From Pseudomonadota bacterium (lineage in GTDB: Bacteria > Myxococcota_A > UBA796 > GCA-2862545): a DNA stretch of 38,135 bases. The DNA is taken from assembly GCA_023954855.1 (NCBI GenBank), contig JAGSGY010000055.1, forward strand, positions 1-38,135. Reading direction: 5' to 3'. Shown piece after piece: positions 31,228 through 38,135 of the stretch; within the stretch, counting starts at the first letter, position 1; each line of letters starts with the position of its first letter. The notes below the pieces were generated by a model that was given only the letters and a program-made list of their open reading frames with translations, ran no database searches and was not told the DNA's origin. The translations under genes were made by a program, and so were the position numbers.

Positions 31228-32414
31228 TCGCCGTCGTACCAAGGACACGTGTCGGCGGTGTGGTGTGGTGTTCCGAAGTACCCGCCCAAGTCGACCGCTT
31301 CGGCCCCCGCAGCGAGAAGGGTCTCGACCAGGCGCACATCGCCGCGAAGCGCGGCCCAATGAAGTGCGGTCAGCCCCATCCACGCGACGCTGTCGACCGG
31401 AAAGCCAAGTGCACAGGCCAGCGCCACCGCCTCGTGGCGACCATGCTGAGTCCAGTGTGCGACCAGGCCGCGATCCTCGTCGGTGAGGTCGTCGAGAAGG
31501 CTCGGATGTGCGGTCAGTCGTCCGCGGGCATCGGCCTCGTCGCCCCTTGCGACTGCGAAGACAAAGGCTTCTGCAGGTGTCGGCTCCGAGGCCACCGCTC
31601 CCTTGGTGCGAAGCAGGTCGACAGCCTCGACATGGCCCAAGCGCAGCGCGAAGTCGAGGGGCGTGAAGCCGCGAATCGCGAGAAAGCCCGCCTTCCCCTC
31701 GTTCGTTCGAAGATTGGGGTCCGCACCCGCATCGAAGAGCGAGGTGAGCTGATCGGCAGGCGCCCCGCGCTTGATCGCCCAGTGCAAGGTGGTCTCGCCC
31801 GCGGCCGGATGCACCGCATTCGGGTCTGCGCCGGCATCGAGAAGAAGCCGGATGGCCGCTGGCCAGCGCATGTCGAACGCGTGCTTGAGGGTGTAGGAGG
31901 CGTCGTCCTTGTCGATGCCCGCATCGGCGAGTGCCTGGAGCAGCTCGAGGTCGAAGGACTCCACCGCGTGAAAGGTCGAGTTTCCATCACTGGGATGGGC
32001 CCCTGCAGCCAGAAGCAGCTTCATGCGCTCGCGGTCTTCAGACACCGCAATCGTGCCGTACAGCGCCGAGAACGGGTTGTCGGACCCCTCACCCGCATAG
32101 CCGGCGTTGGGGTCGGCACCTCGGTCGAGCAGTAGTCGAGTCACGCCGAGGATGTCGGTGCCTTCCATCTCATCGGCACGTGAGTAGGCGGCATAGAGAA
32201 TCGGCGGCCAGTCGCGTGGACCTCCGCTCCGACTCACCGCTTCGGGGTCCGCATCGAGCTGCGCCCGGAGCGCCTCGACGTCACCCGCCGTGGCCGCCGC
32301 AAACACACTCTCGGCCGCGGCGCCGAGCAGCTTGCGAGCCCGGTCGAGATCCACGGTGACGGGGGCATCCCATCCCCTTGCACACAGCGCACCAATCAGG
32401 TCCTCAGCAGACAA
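31197..32414 (-). CDS. Ankyrin-repeat protein
   Basis: 405 residues with multiple ankyrin repeats, visible as LGVTRLLLDRGADPNAGY, AIRLLLDAGADPNAVHPAAG, TTLHWAIKRG, LTSLFDAGADPNLRTNEG, TPLDFALRLGHVEAVDLLRT and LTALHWAALRGDVRLVETLL. No signal peptide is seen, so it is probably a cytoplasmic protein-protein interaction scaffold. The start is TTG 32414, preceded by GGAGG; an overlapping ATG there is out of frame and soon hits a stop. The binding partner is unknown. Its 3' end overlaps the DUF218 gene on the other strand. Confidence 0.9.
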   Translation of the reverse strand: MSAEDLIGALCARGWDAPVTVDLDRARKLLGAAAESVFAAATAGDVEALRAQLDADPEAVSRSGGPRDWPPILYAAYSRADEMEGTDILGVTRLLLDRGADPNAGYAGEGSDNPFSALYGTIAVSEDRERMKLLLAAGAHPSDGNSTFHAVESFDLELLQALADAGIDKDDASYTLKHAFDMRWPAAIRLLLDAGADPNAVHPAAGETTLHWAIKRGAPADQLTSLFDAGADPNLRTNEGKAGFLAIRGFTPLDFALRLGHVEAVDLLRTKGAVASEPTPAEAFVFAVARGDEADARGRLTAHPSLLDDLTDEDRGLVAHWTQHGRHEAVALACALGFPVDSVAWMGLTALHWAALRGDVRLVETLLAAGAEAVDLGGYFGTPHHTADTCPWYDGDYSAVLRLLA

Positions 32415-32447
32415 GCATCCTCCACGGACCCGAGGCTAAACCAAGGC

Positions 32448-34916
32448 TCAGCGCGCCGGCGACCAGCTCGACAGGCGCAGGCTGTTGGTGACCACGCTGA
32501 CCGAACTCATGGCCATCGCAAAGGCCGCGAACATCGGAGGAAGCAGAATGCCGAACGGGGCGAGCACACCCGCCGCCAGGGGAATGCCCGCGACGTTGTA
32601 GCCAAAGGCAAAGACGAGATTCTGGCGCACCGTGCGCATGGTGGCGCGCGACAGGTCGATCGCATCGGCCACCGCGTGAAGATCGTCGCGAAGCACGGTG
32701 ATGGCCGCAGCCTCGACCGCTACCGCGGTGCCCGAGGCCATCGCAAAGCCGAGGTCGGCTCCCGCCAGCGCCGGAGCGTCGTTGACACCATCGCCGACCA
32801 TGGCGACGATCTCGCCCGACTCGCGCAGCTGGGCCACCCTTGACGACTTGTCCTCGGGAAGCACCCCCCACTCGACCCGGTCGACGCCCACAGCAGCGGC
32901 GACGGCCTCGGCGGGACCCTGTGCATCGCCGGTGAGCATCACGACCTTGAGGCCAAGCGCGTGAAGGCGCGCGACAGCCGCACGGCTCGTCTCTTTCACC
33001 GGATCGGCGACGGCGAGCATGCCGCGCACCTCGCCCTCCCAAGCCACGTAGACGGCGGTGCGTCCCTGTGCAGACTGAGCGGCAACAGCCTCGTCGAGCG
33101 CGCTCACATCAAGGCCCCACTCCGCCACGGCCCGCGGCCCGCCGACCTGCACGCGCACGCCGTCGACGACGCCGACCACGCCTCGCCCAGCAAGGCCCTG
33201 CACCTCGGTGGCGGTGCCGGGTGGCGCCGCATCGGCAATCGCCCTTGCGATGGGGTGCTCGGAGCCGCGCTCGACCGCACCGGCCCTTGCCAAGAGCAGG
33301 TCCGCATCGGTGTCGACGGCGACGACATCGACGAGGGCGGGCTTGCCCTCGGTGAGGGTGCCGGTCTTATCGACGACCACGGTCGTGAGCGTGCGCGCGA
33401 CCTCGAGGGCCGCCGCCTCGCGAATGAGGATGCCGGCGCTGGCCCCGCGACCCGTGCCGACCAGAACGGCTGTCGGCGTGGCGATTCCGAGGGCACACGG
33501 ACAGGCGACGACCAGCACCGCGACGGCGCGCACCAAGGCCGCGTCCAGGCTTCCAATCGTGGCCCACACCGCGAGGGTGAGCAGCGCGATGGCAATGACC
33601 GCGGGCACGAACACGGCCGCCACCCGGTCCGCCAGCCTCTGCACCGGCGCCCGGCTTCCCTGCGCCTCTTCCACGAGTCCGGCGATGCGTCCGAGGGCGC
33701 TCTCGGCGCCGACCTCGGTCACCCGCACGACCAGGGCACCATCGGTGTTCAGCGTGCCGGCAAGCAGCCGGTCTTCCGCCTCTCGCAGCACCGGTACCGA
33801 CTCGCCAGTGACTGCACTCTCGTCGACCGCGCTGGTGCCCTCAACCACCACACCATCTGCGGGCACGCGCTCGGCCGGACGCACCCGGATCAGGTCTCCT
33901 GGCACGAGGTCGGCGACGGCGATGTCCACGTCCTCTTCGCCGCGCACCACCGTCGCCCGCTCAGGTGCGAGCTCGAGCAGCTGACTGAGCGCTTCGGAGG
34001 CCTTGCCCTTCGCCCGGGCCTCGAGGGCATTGCCGAACAGCACCAGCGTGATGATGACTGCAGACGTCTCGAAGAACAGCTCGTGTCCGCCGCCCGAGGC
34101 ATAGGTCCAGCCGGGTGCGAGCCAGACCACCAGCGACCAGAGGAAGGCCGACAAGGTGCCCACGGCCACCAGGGTGTTCATGTCGGCGGTGCGGTTTCGA
34201 AGCGCGAGCAGCGTGCCGGTCAAGAAGCGACGTCCGGCCCAGAACTGCACCGGAAGGGTCAGGGCCAGCTGAATCGCGCCGTTCAGCTTCGGCTCGATCA
34301 TCGGCCAGCCGACGAGCATCGGCCCCATCGACACGACCATCAACACCGCGCTGAGCGGTATGGCGACGGCAAGATCGCGATTGAGCTCCGCGATTTCACG
34401 GGCGCGCTCACGACGGGTCAGGTCGAGGGCGCTCTCGTTCTCGGCCACCTCGGGCGATCGGTAGCCCACCGAGGCAATCGCCTCGCGCAGTGCATCGAGC
34501 TCCACGCCCGGCTTGGCCGTGACGGTGGCCCGCTGCGATGCGAGGTTCACATACGCGCCCTGAACTCCGTCGAGGCCGACCAGCGCGCCCTCGACCGTCG
34601 AGACACACGAGGCGCAGTGCATGCCCATCACCGGCACCGAGAGCCGCACCGCGTCGGCATCGGGAATCTCGGCGGGCACCGGCTCGAGCAGCGTCACCGG
34701 AGCGGCAGGCACAGGGGCCTCACCGTTCACCACGTCGTAGCCGGCATCCTCGATGGCCTCGACGAGCAGCGCGCGGTCGGCAGCCCCTTCGATCGAGGCA
34801 GAGTCCGGCAGCTGCACATCGACCGAGGTCACGCCAGGCACTGCGAGAAGCGCGTCGGTCACGCGACTCGTGCAGTGCCCACACGTCATGCCATCGACGG
34901 TGAGATGGGTAGTCAT
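32448..34916 (-). CDS. copA: Cu(+)-exporting P1B-type ATPase (CopA)
   Basis: 822 residues from ATG 34916 (ATG 34925 and GTG 34931 are in-frame alternatives; none has a strong ribosome site). Two heavy-metal domains carry CxxC motifs: Cys12/Cys15 in GMTCGHC and Cys101/Cys104 in GMHCASC. The membrane metal site is CPC at 472-474 (VVACPCALGIATPTA). Catalytic parts: TGES (370-373), phosphorylated Asp516 in DKTGTLTEGKP, SEHP near 552-555 and GDGVNDAPAL. The C-terminal membrane pair has YN and MAMSSVSVVTNSLRL, as in copper pumps. It exports cytoplasmic Cu(I) for detoxification or cuproprotein supply. No copper regulator or chaperone gene is adjacent. Confidence 0.95.
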   Translation of the reverse strand: MTTHLTVDGMTCGHCTSRVTDALLAVPGVTSVDVQLPDSASIEGAADRALLVEAIEDAGYDVVNGEAPVPAAPVTLLEPVPAEIPDADAVRLSVPVMGMHCASCVSTVEGALVGLDGVQGAYVNLASQRATVTAKPGVELDALREAIASVGYRSPEVAENESALDLTRRERAREIAELNRDLAVAIPLSAVLMVVSMGPMLVGWPMIEPKLNGAIQLALTLPVQFWAGRRFLTGTLLALRNRTADMNTLVAVGTLSAFLWSLVVWLAPGWTYASGGGHELFFETSAVIITLVLFGNALEARAKGKASEALSQLLELAPERATVVRGEEDVDIAVADLVPGDLIRVRPAERVPADGVVVEGTSAVDESAVTGESVPVLREAEDRLLAGTLNTDGALVVRVTEVGAESALGRIAGLVEEAQGSRAPVQRLADRVAAVFVPAVIAIALLTLAVWATIGSLDAALVRAVAVLVVACPCALGIATPTAVLVGTGRGASAGILIREAAALEVARTLTTVVVDKTGTLTEGKPALVDVVAVDTDADLLLARAGAVERGSEHPIARAIADAAPPGTATEVQGLAGRGVVGVVDGVRVQVGGPRAVAEWGLDVSALDEAVAAQSAQGRTAVYVAWEGEVRGMLAVADPVKETSRAAVARLHALGLKVVMLTGDAQGPAEAVAAAVGVDRVEWGVLPEDKSSRVAQLRESGEIVAMVGDGVNDAPALAGADLGFAMASGTAVAVEAAAITVLRDDLHAVADAIDLSRATMRTVRQNLVFAFGYNVAGIPLAAGVLAPFGILLPPMFAAFAMAMSSVSVVTNSLRLSSWSPAR

Positions 34917-34965
34917 GCCGCTCATCTTCACACGCAGGGGTCGAGAACAACCCCTGCGAGAACCG

Positions 34966-35799
34966 CTAGTTCGCGGCGGTGATGATCAGTGTCGCAAGCC
35001 GCGGCAGGCGTCCCGTCGTGGCGTTGTCGGCCACAAGGAAGCCGTTCGACTCGGTGAAGGTGCCCATGTCCTGCCACACGAAGTCGCCGTAGGACGAGGT
35101 GCGCACGATGACGGAAGCTCCGGTCGCCACGCCAAAGGTGTTGGTGAAGCGGATCGGAAGGCCGGGATCCGCCTCGGCGTCGTAGGGCGTCATCAGCCAG
35201 CCGCCGAGGAAGGTCTCGTTGGCGGGCGTCGGGAAGAAGGCCGTCGTGAACGGCACGGCGCCGATGTCGGTCGGGTCGTCTTCAAACAGGATGCTGAGGT
35301 CACCCTGGCCAACCGTGATGTGCAGGCCCGTCGCCACTTCGAGCTCGGCCGCCGTGCCGGGAAGGGCCACGGCCGTCGGAGCGGTCACCAGCTGCACGTT
35401 CTGGGTCAGCGTGTCGTTCGCCGCGACGTCGAGCGGGAACACGATGTCGAACAGGTCGTGCTGGTCATGCGGCGGACGCACGTGGAACGAAAACGTGTCC
35501 ACGCCAATGCCGTCGTACGAGAACGCTCCGGTGGCGTCCGTGCAGACCGAGCGGCAGACCGCGCGGCAAAGTCCAATCTCGGCGTCCTCGAGGGGCGCGC
35601 CCGACGCGTCGGTGATGACGCCAGAGAGCGTGCCGGTGGCCGCGCTGTCGCCCACGCTGTGGCTGTCGAGATCGCAGCTCGGCTCGATGCCCGTGTCGGT
35701 CGAGCCGGAATCGGTGCTGCTATCAGAGCTATCGATGGGGTCGTCCTCGGTGGTTCCGGTGCAGGCGAGGGCGAAGAGAAGAAGCCAGGACAAGCGCAT
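34966..35799 (-). CDS. Lipoprotein with carboxypeptidase-regulatory-like domain
   Basis: 277 residues. The signal [15 protein letters not shown] has lipobox LALAC (Cys13), followed by a Ser/Asp/Thr linker (about residues 20-38) typical of myxobacterial surface lipoproteins. Residues about 55-120 ([43 protein letters not shown]) form a CarboxypepD_reg/CNA-B-like beta-sandwich; two Cys pairs may stabilise it. The C-terminal half is beta-rich with no recognised family. ATG 35799 has GGAG seven bases upstream. It is divergent from aat over 109 bases and lies 49 bases upstream of copA. Confidence 0.82.
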   Translation of the reverse strand: MRLSWLLLFALACTGTTEDDPIDSSDSSTDSGSTDTGIEPSCDLDSHSVGDSAATGTLSGVITDASGAPLEDAEIGLCRAVCRSVCTDATGAFSYDGIGVDTFSFHVRPPHDQHDLFDIVFPLDVAANDTLTQNVQLVTAPTAVALPGTAAELEVATGLHITVGQGDLSILFEDDPTDIGAVPFTTAFFPTPANETFLGGWLMTPYDAEADPGLPIRFTNTFGVATGASVIVRTSSYGDFVWQDMGTFTESNGFLVADNATTGRLPRLATLIITAAN

Positions 35800-35908
35800 G
35801 AGAGCTCCTCGAGCGGTGTCGGGGTTAGGATGCGTTCAGGCGCGGAACATGCCCGGAAACGAGCGTCTTGGCTACCCCTGGTTGTCCCCTTTTGTGCCCC
35901 CTGGACGT
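35800..35908. promoter_or_regulatory. Divergent intergenic region, lipoprotein gene and aat
   Basis: 109 bases between divergent genes, so both promoters are expected here. I found no matching -35/-10 pair and no inverted repeat worth naming. Confidence 0.35.
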
Positions 35909-36601
35909 ATGCCGATCTACCGAATCCCCGAGCAACACATCTTCCCGGACCCCTGGCGTGCCGAGCCCAACGGCCTGCTCGGCGTCGGCGGAGACCTCGA
36001 TCCCGACCGCCTACTACTCGCCTACCGCATGGGGATTTTTCCTTGGTATTCCGAGGGCCAGCCGATCCTCTGGTGGGCCCCCGACCCTCGCTTTGTGCTG
36101 TTCCCCGACGAACTGCACATCGGTCGCAGCCTGGCCAAGCGCATGCGACGCGGCGACTACGAGATCCGCATGGACACGGCCTTCGAGCAGGTGATGCGGG
36201 CGTGTGGCGAGGCTCCACGTCCCGGCCAGGACGGCACGTGGATCACCGACGAGATGGTCGACGGCTACGTCGGTCTGCACGAGCGTGGGCTCGCCCACAG
36301 CGTCGAAGCTTGGAAGGATGACGAGCTGGTCGGCGGCCTGTATGGGGTCGCCGTCGGAGGCCTCTTCGCCGGTGAGTCGATGTTCGCGCACGCGCCCGAT
36401 GCCTCGAAGGTCGCGTTTGCGACATTCGTTCAGCAGCTCCGCGACTGGAACTTCGAGCTCATCGACTGCCAGATGCACACCGAGCACCTCGAGCGCTTCG
36501 GCGCCCGTGACATTCCGCGCATGGACTACCTGCGCCACCTTCAGCGCCTGCACCACACGCCAGAGCGCGTCGGCCCGTGGCGTTTCGATCAGAAGAAGTA
36601 G
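35909..36601 (+). CDS. aat: Leucyl/phenylalanyl-tRNA-protein transferase
   Basis: 230 residues, normal for Aat, which adds Leu or Phe to the N-terminus of proteins beginning with Arg or Lys so that ClpS/ClpAP can degrade them. Family blocks: [101 protein letters not shown] and [23 protein letters not shown] 35909 begins the conserved region; a weak GGA precedes it. Its 3' end overlaps the small barrel gene on the other strand by 13 bases. Confidence 0.96.
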   Translation: MPIYRIPEQHIFPDPWRAEPNGLLGVGGDLDPDRLLLAYRMGIFPWYSEGQPILWWAPDPRFVLFPDELHIGRSLAKRMRRGDYEIRMDTAFEQVMRACGEAPRPGQDGTWITDEMVDGYVGLHERGLAHSVEAWKDDELVGGLYGVAVGGLFAGESMFAHAPDASKVAFATFVQQLRDWNFELIDCQMHTEHLERFGARDIPRMDYLRHLQRLHHTPERVGPWRFDQKK

Positions 36602-37065
36602 CGACCGCCGAGCCCAAGTCCCAGGTAGAGCTCGACCACATCGGGCACGAGCTCGACGTCCGCGGCCACGTCAGCGAAGAACTGGAGCGGCACCTTCGAC
36701 AGCGTGAAGTCGAGCCCCGCGGGGACGCGCGCGCCGATGGAGGCCCCGTCGCGATTGTGGCGATCTGCAACGAATCCGCCGACACCCACGTGCCAGCCCA
36801 AGTCAAAGTCGGGATCGCTATGAAGCACGCTCGGATGCCACAAATAGACGCCATGAACCCAGAGCCGGCTGTCGCGGTCGTTGTCGTAGGTTCCGGTCCC
36901 AAGGGTGACGTCGATCGCGTGGTTCTTAGACAGATAGAACTTCCCGGTCACACCTGTCGGCTCTCCGAGAACAAGGCCGACGCCGATGTTTTTCCCGTTT
37001 CCGACCTCGACGGCGCTTGCCGTGGTTGAAGCGAGCAAACAAACGGAAGCCAAGATCAGCCTCAA
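36589..37065 (-). CDS. Small outer-membrane beta-barrel protein
   Basis: 158 residues. The signal peptide is [17 protein letters not shown], cleaved before VEVGNG. The mature part shows eight or so amphipathic strands ([73 protein letters not shown]) and ends in GGRYFF, with the terminal Phe expected of a barrel. It resembles OmpW/OmpA-like small barrels but I cannot name the family. TTG 37065 was chosen because GGAG lies five bases upstream; a frame extension to TTG 37125 would add a His/Cys-rich N-terminus before the signal and overlaps a promoter-like sequence. Confidence 0.8.
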   Translation of the reverse strand: MRLILASVCLLASTTASAVEVGNGKNIGVGLVLGEPTGVTGKFYLSKNHAIDVTLGTGTYDNDRDSRLWVHGVYLWHPSVLHSDPDFDLGWHVGVGGFVADRHNRDGASIGARVPAGLDFTLSKVPLQFFADVAADVELVPDVVELYLGLGLGGRYFF

Positions 37066-37095
37066 GGGAACTCCAGTGGCGTAGGGTGTGTCGCA

Positions 37096-37125
37096 ACAAT
37101 AGCCGTGGCCGTGTGCGTGGGTCAA
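37096..37125 (-). promoter_or_regulatory. Sigma-70-like promoter for the small barrel gene
   Basis: On the minus strand, TTGACC (37125-37120) and TATTGT (37101-37096) lie 18 bases apart, matching five and four of six consensus positions. Transcription would start roughly 20 bases before the TTG start at 37065. Confidence 0.4.
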
Positions 37126-37140
37126 AAGCCCCGCACAGGC

Positions 37141-37146
37141 TATGAT
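37141..37146 (+). promoter_or_regulatory. Candidate -10 element for the membrane protein gene
   Basis: TATGAT matches five of six -10 positions and lies 42 bases before the start codon at 37189. No good -35 is seen 16-18 bases upstream, so this is weak. Confidence 0.25.
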
Positions 37147-37188
37147 GGGGCGCCTTTCGCCTGAGACTCGCTAGGGAGCATTTGGGAC

Positions 37189-38135
37189 ATGGATGACGCG
37201 CAGCTTCAGCAGTTCCTCCGCATGGTTGGCTGTGATTCGTTGGTCGAGTACCTCGATCCCATGGGAGAGACGGTTCAGCAGGCCCTCGAGCGCCGCCTGA
37301 AGTGGGCGGAGCGCGCGGCCGATGATCCGCGCAAGAAGGAAGAGGCGAGCTTCCTGATCGACAACCGCTTCGACCTGTTGCTGGCCGCCGCGGATGCTGA
37401 CAACAACTGGGACGAACCCGAGGACGACTGGGCTGTCACCGACGACGACGCCCGCAGTGGCGCCCCGAGCAACTACGGCTGGTCGACCGGAAACGTCACC
37501 CACTTCGATGGCGCCGAAGGCCTCGAAGCCCCCGATGCGCCGGTGCTCGACGGCCACGGAGCCGGTGCGAACATCACCCTCGAAGACGACCTGACCCCCA
37601 TCGGTGCGCCCTCGCGCGACATTGGGGCGACCCCGGCACCCGCAGAAGTCCCCTCGGAGGGACGCGTGGGGATCTCGGCAGTCCGCCGCGCCCCGAAGGT
37701 TCCCAAGGAGCCGAAGCCGGTCGAGATTCTTCCGCCGAGCATGGGTGGCGTCGACTCGCTCCCCGAGCCGGAGCAGCCGCCACCGCCACAGGTGGCGCTC
37801 CCGACCCGCGCCGAGCTCATGGCCGGAAACTCCACAGACTCCGGTGGCGGTGGCCGCACGATCGGACTCCTGCTGCTTGGACTGCTGATCATCGGCGGTG
37901 TCGGTGCGGGCGTGGCCTACCAGCAGGGCTTCATCTTCCCCGAATACGAGACCGGCTACGTCGACTCCGGTGCCGTCGCAGAAGAGCCCGTCGCCGAGCC
38001 CGTTCCTGAGGAACCCGCGCCCGAGGAGCCTGCACCCGAGGAGCCCGCTCCGACTGACGTCGATCCCGAGGAGCCCGCGCCCGAGGAGCCCGCTCCCGAA
38101 GAGCCTGCCCCCGAGCCCGCGCCCGTCGCACCGGC
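37189..38135 (+). CDS. Single-pass membrane protein with Glu/Pro/Ala repeat (3' end outside window)
   Basis: At least 315 residues, open at the window edge. Residues 1-70 are helical and charged (DDAQLQQFLRMVGCDSLVEY, ALERRLKWAERAADDPRKKE), of a kind seen at the N-terminus of some cytoplasmic adaptor proteins. Residues 70-220 are acidic and Pro-rich. One membrane segment lies at 225-244 (IGLLLLGLLIIGGVGAGVAY), preceded by Gly-rich sequence and followed by an acidic region and an EEPAP repeat from residue 274. The N-terminus should face the cytoplasm and the repeat the periplasm, like TonB-type spacers. GGGAG lies about 10 bases before ATG 37189. I do not recognise the family. Confidence 0.75.
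   Translation, partial: MDDAQLQQFLRMVGCDSLVEYLDPMGETVQQALERRLKWAERAADDPRKKEEASFLIDNRFDLLLAAADADNNWDEPEDDWAVTDDDARSGAPSNYGWSTGNVTHFDGAEGLEAPDAPVLDGHGAGANITLEDDLTPIGAPSRDIGATPAPAEVPSEGRVGISAVRRAPKVPKEPKPVEILPPSMGGVDSLPEPEQPPPPQVALPTRAELMAGNSTDSGGGGRTIGLLLLGLLIIGGVGAGVAYQQGFIFPEYETGYVDSGAVAEEPVAEPVPEEPAPEEPAPEEPAPTDVDPEEPAPEEPAPEEPAPEPAPVAP
38008..38135 (+). repeat. 15-base tandem repeat coding for EEPAP units
   Basis: Seven or so copies of a GAGGAGCCCGCxCCC-type unit, one interrupted by TDVDP, encode an extended EEPAP spacer in the membrane protein. The repeat continues to the window edge. Confidence 0.85.

Noticed and set aside
32961-34982. Long plus-strand open frame antisense to copA
   Set aside because: It mirrors the copA frame in GC-rich DNA and encodes no recognisable motif, while copA carries all catalytic motifs.

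Overview
The window is high-GC DNA with tightly packed genes on both strands. Proteins are rich in Ala, Glu and Asp, there are many lipoproteins (several with Ser/Thr/Asp/Gly linkers after the lipobox), a Ser/Thr kinase fused to an ATPase, a solitary class III cyclase and a C-terminally Phe-ended outer-membrane barrel. This fits a Gram-negative myxobacterium-like (Myxococcota/deltaproteobacterial) chromosome. That assignment is inferred from gene style, not from a marker gene. I saw no rRNA, tRNA, CRISPR array, insertion sequence or phage gene, and no gene-free stretch longer than 300 bases.

Left part (1-3934, minus strand): a radical SAM protein, a small hypothetical protein, a class III nucleotide cyclase and a GH31 glycosidase lipoprotein that runs off the window.

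Core (4007-13223, plus strand): nine genes, nearly all overlapping their neighbour by 4-25 bases, so very probably one translationally coupled operon. In order they encode a family 1 glycosyltransferase, a PAPS-type sulfotransferase, a ketosynthase fused to a second degenerate ketosynthase (chain-length-factor-like), an acyl carrier protein, a GcvT-like folate-binding protein, a phytoene-desaturase-like flavoprotein, a ketoreductase, a FabZ-like dehydratase with an insertion, and a malonyl-type acyltransferase. There is no enoyl reductase and no thioesterase. It reads as a discrete (type II) polyketide/fatty-acid-like pathway that would make an unsaturated, possibly polyene, chain which is then glycosylated and sulfated. 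I do not recognise it as a described pathway and consider it the most interesting system here.

Sulfur and tailoring region (13220-22145): facing the operon are a lipoprotein, a Tat-signal membrane protein, then cysNC and cysD for sulfate activation. The APS-kinase domain of CysNC has lost its P-loop lysine and its DGDN motif, so it should make APS but probably not PAPS. Upstream lie egtD (histidine trimethylation) and an SRPBCC protein, divergent from a LysR regulator. A saccharopine-dehydrogenase-like protein resembling mycobacterial trans-acting enoyl reductases follows; it is a possible but unproven partner for the operon.

Right part (22163-38135): a kinase/ATPase/TPR-like protein, endonuclease V, a beta-propeller lipoprotein, a barrel protein, a lipoprotein with a von Hippel-Lindau beta-like domain, a YdcF-like protein, an ankyrin protein, a CopA copper ATPase, another lipoprotein, leucyl/phenylalanyl-tRNA-protein transferase (aat), a small outer-membrane barrel and the start of a single-pass membrane protein with an EEPAP repeat.
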